A stretch of 64,000 bases of DNA from Streptomyces neyagawaensis (GTDB lineage: Bacteria; Actinomycetota; Actinomycetes; Streptomycetales; Streptomycetaceae), in contig NZ_JAMGBG010000048.1 in assembly GCF_023516595.1 (NCBI RefSeq), positions 118,348 through 182,347 on the forward strand. Direction: 5' to 3'. The notes beneath the pieces were generated by a model, which saw only the letters and a program-made list of their open reading frames with translations, was not told the DNA's origin and did no database searches. Shown here one piece after another: positions 26,280 through 34,354 of the stretch; position 1 is the stretch's first letter; each line of letters starts with the position of its first letter. Both the position numbers and the translations under genes were made by a program.

Positions 26280-29200
26280 TTGGGAGGGCGACTCTCCAGG
26301 ACCGGACGGCGTGCCTGGTCGTTTCGGCGCCGCGGTGACGGCGACCGGGGATGGCTGTTCGCGGTGGCCGCGCTGTGGGTGCTGCTCGGCCTGCTGCCGC
26401 TCGGGCTGCTGACCTCGTCGAGTGTGACGCTGTCCGACCGGGCCGTCCGCAGCGAGGTGCGCGACCGGGTCGAGACGACCGCCGCGGTGAGCCGGGTGGT
26501 CGTGGAGCAGCAGATGGGGACGTTGAAGCAGCTCGTCAGCGCCTACGCCCAGCGGCCCGAGATACGCGCCTCGGTCAGCTCCGGCGACCGGGCGGCCGGG
26601 CCGGGCCTGAGCGACGCGCTGGCGGAGCTGGCCCGGATGCGGCCCGGGATCAGCGGAGTGATCGTGGCCGCGCCCGATGGGCGGCTGATCGACGCCCAGC
26701 CCTCGGCCAAGCTGTTCCAGGACGTCAGCAGAACCGACTGGTACCGCGCGGTGCGCGACGACATGCAGCCGTACGTGTCGCAGGCGTACACGCCCACCAT
26801 GCGGGGAGTCTCCCGTGCCGTGGCGGTCGCGGCGCCGATCCCCGGCGAGGACGGCCGGGAGATGCTGGGCATCCTGACCGCCGTCTACAGCCTGGACGCG
26901 ATCCAGGCGTACGCCTCCGAGGCCGCCGCGGCTCAGGGGATCCGGCTGCTGATCACGGACCGGGCCGGGGTCCTCGTGGCGGACCCGGCGGGCCGGCTGT
27001 TCGCGCTCACCTCCTTGCGGGAGGACGCGCGGGTGGACGCGGCGCTGGCCGGACGCAGGGTTTTCACCGGCTGGCGCGGCACCGAGGGGGCGGTGCTCTC
27101 GGCCTCCGAGCCCATCCCGGGCATCGGCTGGACGGTCACCGCGGAGGTGCCCGCCGCCGAGGCACTGGCCTCCGCGGAGCATTTGCGCAGCCGGGTACTG
27201 TTCATCGCCGCCCTGCTCACCGCCTTGATCCTGGCCGGGCTCGGCTTCCAGATCCACACCAGCCGCAGCCGTCGACGGGCGCAGCGGACCCTGGCGCGCT
27301 ACGCGGACGCGCTCGCCACGGCGCGGGACGAGGCGGTGCGGGCCTCGGCCGCCAAGTCCGAGTTCCTGGCCAAGGTCAGCCACGAGATCCGTACGCCGAT
27401 CAACGGCGTACTGGGCATGAACACCCTCCTGCTCGACACCCGCATGGACGACGAGCAGCGCCACTACGCGAGCACCGTGCAGGAATCCGCGCAGAACCTG
27501 CTCCGACTGCTGGACGACTTCCTCGATCTGTCGAAGGTCGAGGCAGGCCGTCTGAAGATCGAGAGGGTGGCCTTCGACCTGCCCCGGCTGTGCGACGAGG
27601 TCGTGGCCCTGTTCGCCCCGCACGCCTACCGGCAGGGCCTGTGGCTGACGCTCCGCCTGGCCGACGACCTCCCGCAGCACGTGGCCGGCGATCCCGTCCG
27701 GCTCCGGCAAGTGCTGACCAACATCATCGGCAACGCCATGAAGTTCACCGTCCAGGGCGGGATCGACCTGGAGGTCACTCTGGAGGCCGACCGCGATCAG
27801 AGTGCTCCGTCGCTGGAGCCGGACGACGATCGACGTGCCCCGTCGCTGGAGTCAGGCCGCGATCATCCTGCCCCGTCGCTGGAGCCCGACCACGCTCGAC
27901 GTGACCCGTCACTGGAGCCCGACCACCGTCGACGTGCCCCGTCCATCGCCGACCGGGCGACCTTGCGGTTCACCGTCCGTGACACCGGCATCGGTGTCGG
28001 CCCCGAGGACCGGGACCGGGTCTTCGAGACCTTCCGTCGGCTCGACTCGCCCATCACGCGCCGCACCGGCGGCAGCGGGCTGGGGCTTGCCATCAGCCGT
28101 CAGTTGGTCGAACTGATGGGCGGCAGGATCGGGCTGGACAGTGTGAAGGGCGTCGGCAGCCGTTTCTGGGTGACCCTGCCCCTGGACGTCCTCGCCCGGA
28201 CCGCCCCCGCCCACGAGGAACTGCGCGGTCGCCGTGTCCTCATCGCCGACGCGGACGAGGACAACCGGGACCTGGCGCGCCGTATTCTGTCCGGTGCCGG
28301 TCTGGTGGTGGAAGAAGCGGCGGACGCTGCCGCAGCCACGGCCACGCTACGAACCGCGGCAGCGGCCCGGTCGCCGTTCGACCTGGCCGTCATCGACCTG
28401 CACATGTCCCTCGCCGGAAACGGTACGCGTCCGGCCCGGCCGGATGACGACGACGAGGGGTCACTGGCCGATGTCGTCCTCGCCGACCCTCAGCTCCGAG
28501 CGACCAGCGTCATCGTGCTGATCACTCCGGGACGCACCGGTGTCGCTTGGCCGACCGCCTCCCGCACCAAGGACCGGATCGTCCAGTCGGTGACGTTGCC
28601 CCTGAGCCGGCGCCTTCTGCTGGCGGCGGTCCAGAACGCGCTCGGCACGACGGGATCCCTCGACCCCCAGGGGGTCCTCCCCCAGCAGTACGACGGCGGA
28701 ACATACGATCACCCGGACGTCGGGGCAGGCCCGCTCCGCCCCGCCCGCCCCGCCCGCCCCGTCCGCCCTGTCCGTGTCCTCGTCGTCGAGGACGACGACG
28801 TCAGTTCCCAGGTCGCACGGCTCGTTCTGCAGAAGGCGGGCCACCAGGTCGACGTGGTCGACGACGGTGAGCGTGCCGTGCGGGCCGTCCTCCGCAAGCA
28901 GTACGACCTGGTCCTCATGGACTGTCAGCTGCCGGGACTGGACGGCCTCGCCGCGACGGCCGAGATCAGGCGGCGCCAGGCCCGATCCGAGCGCGTGCCG
29001 ATCATCGCGATGACGGCGGCGGCCATGCCGGACGACCGGGTCCGCTGCATCGAGGCGGGCATGGACGACCACCTCACCAAGCCGGTGGACTGGACGCAGG
29101 TGCTGGCCCGTATCGCCGTGTGGGTGGCGGCGGAACCGCCCACCGAGCCCGCCCCGCCGACCGCTTCGAGCACTCCGGCGGAGCTCGACGGTCTGCCCGC

Positions 29201-29501
29201 CGAGGACATCGCGGCCATCGCGGACGCGTTCGCGGCTTCGACCCCCGACATCCTCGGCCGGCTCCGCCGGACACTGGAGGCCGGGGACTTCGATGCGGCA
29301 CGCCTGCTGGCGCACCGCCTCAAGGGCAGTTGCGCGACCGTGGGAGCCGGCCGGGCGGCGGAACTCTGCCAGAACATCGAAGCCGCTGCCGCCGCACGGC
29401 GGCCGTGGACGGCTCACGACGAAGCCCCGCTCCCGGCGGTCCTGACGCAACTGGCGGACGAGATGCGCCGGGCCACGCAGGAGTTGCGCAGCCGATGCTG
29501 A
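26280..29501 (+). CDS. hybrid sensor histidine kinase (Cache, HK, two receivers, HPt)
   Basis: 1073 residues. The start is TTG 26280, six bases after GGAGGTG. An extracytoplasmic dCache-like sensor (about 45-300) lies between two TM helices. Next come the dimerisation domain with His368 (KVSHEIRTPINGVLG) and a HATPase with N box (IIGNAMKF) and G boxes (DTGIGV, GGSGLGLAIS). Receiver 1 is degenerate but keeps Asp706. Receiver 2 is canonical (VVEDDDVSS; Asp881 in LMDCQLPG). The HPt has His1012 (AHRLKGSC). The HATPase domain carries an insertion of four 11-residue repeats. Such a phosphorelay kinase probably feeds the divergent response regulator, sensing acidic amino acids or dicarboxylates; the ligand is inferred from context. 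Confidence 0.87.
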   Translation: MGGRLSRTGRRAWSFRRRGDGDRGWLFAVAALWVLLGLLPLGLLTSSSVTLSDRAVRSEVRDRVETTAAVSRVVVEQQMGTLKQLVSAYAQRPEIRASVSSGDRAAGPGLSDALAELARMRPGISGVIVAAPDGRLIDAQPSAKLFQDVSRTDWYRAVRDDMQPYVSQAYTPTMRGVSRAVAVAAPIPGEDGREMLGILTAVYSLDAIQAYASEAAAAQGIRLLITDRAGVLVADPAGRLFALTSLREDARVDAALAGRRVFTGWRGTEGAVLSASEPIPGIGWTVTAEVPAAEALASAEHLRSRVLFIAALLTALILAGLGFQIHTSRSRRRAQRTLARYADALATARDEAVRASAAKSEFLAKVSHEIRTPINGVLGMNTLLLDTRMDDEQRHYASTVQESAQNLLRLLDDFLDLSKVEAGRLKIERVAFDLPRLCDEVVALFAPHAYRQGLWLTLRLADDLPQHVAGDPVRLRQVLTNIIGNAMKFTVQGGIDLEVTLEADRDQSAPSLEPDDDRRAPSLESGRDHPAPSLEPDHARRDPSLEPDHRRRAPSIADRATLRFTVRDTGIGVGPEDRDRVFETFRRLDSPITRRTGGSGLGLAISRQLVELMGGRIGLDSVKGVGSRFWVTLPLDVLARTAPAHEELRGRRVLIADADEDNRDLARRILSGAGLVVEEAADAAAATATLRTAAAARSPFDLAVIDLHMSLAGNGTRPARPDDDDEGSLADVVLADPQLRATSVIVLITPGRTGVAWPTASRTKDRIVQSVTLPLSRRLLLAAVQNALGTTGSLDPQGVLPQQYDGGTYDHPDVGAGPLRPARPARPVRPVRVLVVEDDDVSSQVARLVLQKAGHQVDVVDDGERAVRAVLRKQYDLVLMDCQLPGLDGLAATAEIRRRQARSERVPIIAMTAAAMPDDRVRCIEAGMDDHLTKPVDWTQVLARIAVWVAAEPPTEPAPPTASSTPAELDGLPAEDIAAIADAFAASTPDILGRLRRTLEAGDFDAARLLAHRLKGSCATVGAGRAAELCQNIEAAAAARRPWTAHDEAPLPAVLTQLADEMRRATQELRSRC
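27807..27938 (+). repeat. 33-bp tandem repeat (four units) inside the kinase HATPase domain
   Basis: Four consecutive 33-bp units start with CCGTCGCTGGAG (one reads CCGTCACTGGAG) and are followed by a partial unit. They encode PSLEPDDDRRA, PSLESGRDHPA, PSLEPDHARRD and PSLEPDHRRRA. The array lies between the N box and the DTGIGV G box, where other HATPase domains have only a short loop. Confidence 0.9.
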
Positions 29502-29545
29502 GGATCGAGCTCGCTGGAACTGAAGGAACTTCGGCCGGAACGCAA

Positions 29546-29594
29546 GATCCGTCGCCCTGAAGTCAGGGGATCCGTCGCCCTGAAGTCAGGGGAT
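29546..29594. terminator. two tandem hairpins between convergent genes
   Basis: A 23-bp unit is repeated twice (29546-29568 and 29569-29591). Each contains CCCTGA-AG-TCAGGG, a small inverted repeat. It lies between the ends of the kinase gene and the LysR gene and probably terminates from both sides; there is no T-tract. Confidence 0.5.
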
Positions 29595-29606
29595 GCACCG
29601 GCGAGT

Positions 29607-30506
29607 TCACCGGGAAGTCGCGGGGTCGGGCTTGGTGAATGCTCGTCGGCTGTGCGCGAGCAGCTCACGCATCCCCGGGCTGTGCGTGTTCTTCCAGATC
29701 AGGGCGAGCAGTGCGGGTGTAGCGACGTCATCGATGGTGCGTGCGGTGAGCCGGTCGCGGTAGTGGGCGGCCATGGAGTCGCTGAGGACGGCGACGGCGA
29801 GCCCGCGGGCCGCGAGGTCGGCAATGGCGTCCGCGGCGCTGGCTTGCAGCGCGATCGCGGGTCGGAGGTTCTGTGCGGCGCAGGCCTGGTCGAGCACCGT
29901 GCGCAGGCCGGTGCCGAGCGGCATGCACACGATCGGGTGGGCGATCACGTCGCGCAGGGTGACCCGCCGCTGTTTCGCCAAAGGGTGCCCGGCCGGGACT
30001 GCCACGGCGAGCCGCTCGCTGATGATGGTCAGCGCGTGCAGCCCCTCGGGGGTGGCGGCCGCGGCCCCGATCAGTGCCAGGTCGACGGCACCGGTGCGCA
30101 CCCCCTCGACGAGCCGGTCCGAACTGTCCTCCAGCAGCGTGATCTCCACACCGGGATGTGCCTGGTGGAACGAGGCGAGGGCATCGAACAGCGGGGTGAG
30201 GGTGCAGCCGATGACCATCCCGACGGTGAGGCGCCCCCGGATCAGGTCGGTCACCTCGCCCACCGCCTGGCCGACTGCCTCAGCGGCGGCGAGCGCGGCG
30301 CGGGCGTGTTCGAGTGCGGCTTTTCCGGCGACGGTGAGGGTGACAGTGCGGGCCGACCGATCGAACAGCTCGGCACCGAGTTCCCGTTCCAGTTGGCGGA
30401 TCTGGGCGCTGACGCCGGACTGGCTGATGCGCACCCGGTCGGCTGCCCGGGTGAAGTTCTGTTCCTCGGCGACCGCGACGAAGTACTCCAACTGCCTCAA
30501 CTCCAT
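29607..30506 (-). CDS. LysR-family transcriptional regulator
   Basis: 299 residues. The N-terminal winged helix is standard: MELRQLEYFVAVAEEQNFTRAADRVRISQSGVSAQIRQLERELGAELFDRSARTV. The C-terminal periplasmic-binding-like effector domain starts near residue 90 (GRLTVGMVIGC). It is divergent from the small SnoaL-like gene at 30605. The 98-bp gap contains ATAAGTTTCAT, a candidate T-N11-A-type site, so the regulator probably controls that gene and itself. Confidence 0.9.
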   Translation of the reverse strand: MELRQLEYFVAVAEEQNFTRAADRVRISQSGVSAQIRQLERELGAELFDRSARTVTLTVAGKAALEHARAALAAAEAVGQAVGEVTDLIRGRLTVGMVIGCTLTPLFDALASFHQAHPGVEITLLEDSSDRLVEGVRTGAVDLALIGAAAATPEGLHALTIISERLAVAVPAGHPLAKQRRVTLRDVIAHPIVCMPLGTGLRTVLDQACAAQNLRPAIALQASAADAIADLAARGLAVAVLSDSMAAHYRDRLTARTIDDVATPALLALIWKNTHSPGMRELLAHSRRAFTKPDPATSR

Positions 30507-30604
30507 GACTACAGACTCTAGTTGCCATAAGTTTCATCTGTTGGACTTCTGGCCGGTCGGTGGCCACCCTGGGAGGCGTCGAAGCCCGACGTCAGGAGGA
30601 ACCC

Positions 30605-30970
30605 ATGCCGGAGTACGAGAAGGCCATGCGCCCCGAGGACCTCACCCGCTTGTTCGTCGAACGATCCAACGCCGGTGACGCGGCCGGGGTCGCCGCACTC
30701 TACGAAGAGGGTGCGGTGATGGCCTACCCGCCCGGCGACCGGACGGTGGGCCGGGAGGCGATTCGCGCGCTGTGGGAGAAGGTGCTGGCCAACGGTCCCC
30801 GTTTCGAGCAGGAGCAACCGCTGCCGACGCTGATCAGCGGCGACATCGCCCTCACCTCGACCCCGCCGAAGGACGGGGCCGGTGCCCGGGCGCAGGTCGT
30901 CCGGCGCCAGCCTGACGGAAGCTGGCTGCGCCTGCTCGACCAGCCCGAGTTCGTCCCACCCACTCGCTGA
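30605..30970 (+). CDS. SnoaL/NTF2-like domain protein
   Basis: 121 residues from ATG 30605 (AGGAGGA upstream). The pattern LTRLFVERSNAGDAAGVAALYEEGAVMAYPPGDRTVGREAIRALW is the typical alpha+beta cone of DUF4440/SnoaL-like proteins. The C-terminal strand repeats contain VVRRQPDGSWLRLLDQP. Such proteins are small cyclases, isomerases or binding proteins; no catalytic residue can be named here. The divergent LysR gene suggests induction by a small metabolite. Confidence 0.8.
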   Translation: MPEYEKAMRPEDLTRLFVERSNAGDAAGVAALYEEGAVMAYPPGDRTVGREAIRALWEKVLANGPRFEQEQPLPTLISGDIALTSTPPKDGAGARAQVVRRQPDGSWLRLLDQPEFVPPTR

Positions 30971-31058
30971 CCCTCGTTTCCGCCAGTTCGCGGAACTGAG
31001 AGCTGTCGGGACGTCCACGTGACGGCACCGGGTGAGCGGTGTCTCACCGTCACGGCGT

Positions 31059-31082
31059 TGCTATGCAACAAGGTGCATAGCA
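31059..31082. promoter_or_regulatory. PadR-type operator TGCTATGCA-N6-TGCATAGCA
   Basis: A perfect inverted repeat with 9-bp arms ends twelve bases before the ATG of the PadR gene. It contains ATGC-N8-GCAT, close to the ATGT-N8-ACAT consensus known for PadR proteins. It most likely mediates autoregulation and overlaps the promoter or the translation start region. Confidence 0.7.
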
Positions 31083-31093
31083 GGATCGTGCCC

Positions 31094-31651
31094 ATGGCGC
31101 TCGAACACGCGATCCTCGTCTCCCTGCTGGAGAAGCCGGGCTCCGGCTATGAGTTGGCCCGGCGGTTCGAGCGGTCCATCGGATACTTCTGGACCGCCAC
31201 CCACCAGCAGATCTACCGCGTGCTCAAGCGGATGGAGAGCGACGGCTGGGTCGACGTCCGCGAGGTCCCGCAGTACGGGCGCCCGGACAAGAAGGAGTAC
31301 TCCGTGGCAGGGCCCGGACGGGAGGCGCTCTCCGCGTGGCTCCACGAACCGACCGAGCCCGACAGCGTCCGGCACGACCTCGCGGTGAAGATCCGCGGCG
31401 CCGCCTTCGACGACCCGGCCGCCCTGATCAGTGAGGTCGAACGACACCGACAGGCGCACACGGACCGCCTGGAGCACTACCTCGCGGGCGCGGCCCGCGA
31501 CTTCGGGGATCCTCCGGCGGACGGCCCGATCGACGCCGAACGGGAACTCCAGCACGTCGTCCTGCGCGGCGGCATCGCGTACGAACGCATGATGATCGCC
31601 TGGCTCGACGACGTCCTCGCCACACTCGCCGGCTTCGCTCCCGGTCACTGA
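31094..31651 (+). CDS. PadR-family transcriptional regulator
   Basis: 185 residues from ATG 31094. The N-terminal winged helix reads MALEHAILVSLLEKPGSGYELARRFERSIGYFWTATHQQIYRVLKRMESDGWV and is followed by the wing (VPQYGRPDKKEYSVAGPGREAL). The C-terminal dimerisation helices are of the Vir_act_alpha_C type. A perfect operator lies immediately upstream. The gene precedes an acyl-CoA dehydrogenase gene by 131 bp in the same direction, its likely second target. Confidence 0.9.
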   Translation: MALEHAILVSLLEKPGSGYELARRFERSIGYFWTATHQQIYRVLKRMESDGWVDVREVPQYGRPDKKEYSVAGPGREALSAWLHEPTEPDSVRHDLAVKIRGAAFDDPAALISEVERHRQAHTDRLEHYLAGAARDFGDPPADGPIDAERELQHVVLRGGIAYERMMIAWLDDVLATLAGFAPGH

Positions 31652-31782
31652 CCGGCCGAGCCGGCCCCCAGAACGTCGTCCCGGAACGTAAGCCCGGAAC
31701 GTGCCCCCAGACATGCCCCGGGCATGCGTTCGCACTCGCCCTCATCCATCAACCCGCAACCCTCAACCGAAAGGCGGCACTC

Positions 31783-33507
31783 ATGACCGACGCGCTGCTC
31801 TTCAACCCGCGGACCTACGACCCCGCGCACTTCGACCCGGAGACCCGCAGGCTGCTGCGCGCCACCGTCGACTGGTTCGAGGAACGAGGCAAGCGCCGGC
31901 TGATCGAGGACTACCGGTCCCGTGCCTGGCTCGGCGACTTCCTCGCCTTCGCGGCCGAGGAAGGGCTGTTCGCGACGTTCCTCACGCCCGCCTCCGCCGC
32001 CGCGGAGGGCGAGGGCGACAAGCGCTGGGACACCGCCCGTATCGCCGCCCTCAACGAGATACTCGGCTTCTACGGCCTCGACTACTGGTACGCGTGGCAG
32101 GTCACCATCCTCGGACTCGGGCCGGTCTGGCAGAGCGACAACCCCGCCGCCCGTGATCGCGCCGCCGAACTGCTCTCCCGGGGTGAGGTGTTCGCCTTCG
32201 GTCTGTCCGAGAAGGCGCACGGCGCCGACATCTACTCCACCGACATGCTTCTGGAGCCGGACGGTACGGGCGGTTTCCGTGCCACCGGCTCCAAGTACTA
32301 CATCGGCAACGGCAACGCGGCCGGGCTCGTCTCGGTCTTCGGCCGCCGCACCGACATCGAGGGCCCCGACGGCTATGTCTTCTTCGCCGCCGACAGCCGT
32401 CACCCGGCGTACCACCTGGTCAAGAACGTCGTCGACTCCTCGAAGTTCGTCAGCGAGTTCCGCCTGGAGGACTACCCCGTAGCCCCGGACGACGTCCTGC
32501 ACACCGGCCGCGCCGCCTTCGACGCCGCCCTCAACACCGTGAACGTCGGCAAGTTCAACCTCTGCACCGCCTCCATCGGCATCTGCGAGCACGCGATGTA
32601 CGAGGCCGTCACCCACGCGCAGAACCGCATCCTGTACGGCCGTCCCGTCACCGCCTTCCCGCACGTGCGGCGGGAGTTGGCCGACGCGTACGTCCGGCTC
32701 GTCGGGATGAAGCTGTTCAGCGACCGTGCCGTCGACTACTTCCGCACCGCGGGCCCCGACGACCGCCGCTACCTCCTCTTCAACCCGATGACGAAGATGA
32801 AGGTGACCACCGAGGGCGAGAAGGTCATCGACCTGATGTGGGACGTCATCGCCGCCAAGGGCTTCGAGAAGGACAACTACTTCGCCCAGGCCGCCGTCGA
32901 GATCCGCGGCCTGCCGAAGCTGGAGGGCACCGTCCACGTCAACCTGGCGCTGATCCTCAAGTTCATGCGCAACCACCTGCTCGACCCGGCGGAGTACGCG
33001 CCCGTCCCCACCCGGCTCGACGCGGCCGACGACGTCTTCCTCTTCCGGCAGGGGCCGGCCCGCGGTCTCGGCTCGGTGCGCTTCCACGACTGGCGGCCGG
33101 CCTTCGACACGTACGCCCACCTGCCCAACGTCGCCCGGTTCCGGGAACAGGCCGACGCGCTCTGCGAGTTCGTGCTCAAGGCCGCGCCCGACGAGAAGCA
33201 GAGCCGGGATCTCGATCTGCTCCTCTCCGTCGGGCAGCTCTTCGCGCTCGTCGTCCACGGGCAGCTGGTCCTGGAGCAGGCAGCCCTGTCGGACCTCGAC
33301 GAGGACGTGCTCGACGAGCTGTTCGCCGTCCTCGTGCGGGACTTCTCCGCCCATGCCGTCGAACTGCACGGCAAGGACTCCGCGACCGAGGAGCAGCAGC
33401 TCTGGGCGCTCGGCGCGGTCCGGCGGCCGGTCGTCGACGGGGCGCGTTCGGAGCGGGTCTGGCAGCGCGTGGAAGCTCTGTCGGGGGCGTACGAGATGAC
33501 GCCCTGA
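31783..33507 (+). CDS. acyl-CoA dehydrogenase family protein
   Basis: 574 residues, longer than the usual 380-400. FAD-binding dehydrogenase features: FGLSEKAHGADIYSTDMLL (middle domain), GSKYYIGNGNAAGLVSVFGR, then helices with RILYGRPVTAFPHVRRELADAYVRLVGMKLF and DLMWDVIAAKGFEKDNYFAQAAVEIRGLPKLEGTVHVNLA. The last 170 residues form a helical extension, as in larger bacterial FadE-like enzymes. Its acyl-chain specificity is unknown. It probably responds to the upstream PadR regulator. Confidence 0.82.
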   Translation: MTDALLFNPRTYDPAHFDPETRRLLRATVDWFEERGKRRLIEDYRSRAWLGDFLAFAAEEGLFATFLTPASAAAEGEGDKRWDTARIAALNEILGFYGLDYWYAWQVTILGLGPVWQSDNPAARDRAAELLSRGEVFAFGLSEKAHGADIYSTDMLLEPDGTGGFRATGSKYYIGNGNAAGLVSVFGRRTDIEGPDGYVFFAADSRHPAYHLVKNVVDSSKFVSEFRLEDYPVAPDDVLHTGRAAFDAALNTVNVGKFNLCTASIGICEHAMYEAVTHAQNRILYGRPVTAFPHVRRELADAYVRLVGMKLFSDRAVDYFRTAGPDDRRYLLFNPMTKMKVTTEGEKVIDLMWDVIAAKGFEKDNYFAQAAVEIRGLPKLEGTVHVNLALILKFMRNHLLDPAEYAPVPTRLDAADDVFLFRQGPARGLGSVRFHDWRPAFDTYAHLPNVARFREQADALCEFVLKAAPDEKQSRDLDLLLSVGQLFALVVHGQLVLEQAALSDLDEDVLDELFAVLVRDFSAHAVELHGKDSATEEQQLWALGAVRRPVVDGARSERVWQRVEALSGAYEMTP

Positions 33508-33541
33508 CGCCTGGCGAACACGCCCACGGAGTACGGTGACC

Positions 33542-33594
33542 CGCGGAGTACGGCGGCCCGCGGAGTACGGCGGCCGCCATTTCCGTACTCCGCG
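33542..33594 (+). terminator. repeated CGCGGAGTACGG with strong hairpin
   Basis: CGCGGAGTACGG occurs at 33542-33553 and 33559-33570, with a diverged copy near 33526. The second copy pairs with CCGTACTCCGCG at 33583-33594 over a 12-nt loop, giving a 12-bp perfect stem after the acyl-CoA dehydrogenase stop. It is a likely terminator built from a small direct repeat. Confidence 0.65.
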
Positions 33595-33695
33595 GCGCGT
33601 GCGCCGGTGTGTGCCGAGCCGGTCGGCCGAAGCACGACCGGTGCTGAACCATCCTGTGCACGGTTTCGCGTTCGCCCAGCAGGGTCTCAGCTTGT

Positions 33696-34214
33696 TCAAC
33701 CTCCGATGACCGTGGCGTCGCGGAGTCGACTGCTTGGGCAGAGGTAGAAGAGTTCGGGATCTCCCTCGTCGAGGCCGTGGAGCAGACCGACCGGGTGCCA
33801 GCCGGCGCGTTGTAGGAGCCGCTGCATGGGGTGGTTGGAGACGTTGGTCGAGGTGAACAGCTTCGCGGTGGTGCAGACCGTCTCGACGGCCGTGACGAGG
33901 CGTGCGCCCACACCTCGCCGACGGGCACTGGGGGCGACCATCAGCATGGTGACGAAGCCCTGCCCGAAAAAGCTGTACTCCAGCACGCTGTAACCCAAAG
34001 GTCCCGTTGAGTCTCGTGCCATGAGGACCACACCCTGTTCGCACCAGCGCCGGATGCTGTCCCGTCGTGCATGGTCGCCTGCTGCCGCGACGGAATCAAT
34101 CTTGGCTAGCGTGGCCCAGTCCGATGGGTCCGCGCGGTCCACTTGAAGCCCGCTGAGGTTCTCGACATCCATGGGGTGCATCGTGGCAACGCAGGGGCGG
34201 TTGGTGCTTGCCAT
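33696..34214 (-). CDS. GNAT family N-acetyltransferase
   Basis: 172 residues from ATG 34214; in-frame ATGs a little further in (MHPMDVEN) are equally possible because no clear ribosome binding site is visible. The acetyl-CoA motif is FVTMLMVAPSARRRGVGARLVTAVE. It is followed by the short strand KLFTSTNVSNHPMQRLLQRAGW, typical of GNATs that modify small molecules or protein side chains. The substrate is unknown. It lies downstream of a PucR-type regulator on the same strand, 140 bp away. Confidence 0.8.
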   Translation of the reverse strand: MASTNRPCVATMHPMDVENLSGLQVDRADPSDWATLAKIDSVAAAGDHARRDSIRRWCEQGVVLMARDSTGPLGYSVLEYSFFGQGFVTMLMVAPSARRRGVGARLVTAVETVCTTAKLFTSTNVSNHPMQRLLQRAGWHPVGLLHGLDEGDPELFYLCPSSRLRDATVIGG

Positions 34215-34354
34215 TCGGGTTCGGCCGGGCTTGGTTTCCGTCTTGTGATGTGGGGCGGCCTGGGTGGGCCGGGGTGGTTTCGGTGCACCGGCAGGGATAC
34301 CCGGTCGTCGCGCGCAGGTTTTCCGAATCCTCTGCGGACCGGGTGAACAACGTG

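Noticed and set aside
33526..33594. CRISPR-like array from the repeated CGCGGAGTACGG
   Set aside because: Repeats are 12 bp with 5-bp spacers and form a terminator hairpin; no cas genes.
31645..34044. Long antisense frame across the acyl-CoA dehydrogenase gene
   Set aside because: Repetitive Val/Glu/Arg composition without motifs; mirrored by a real enzyme.
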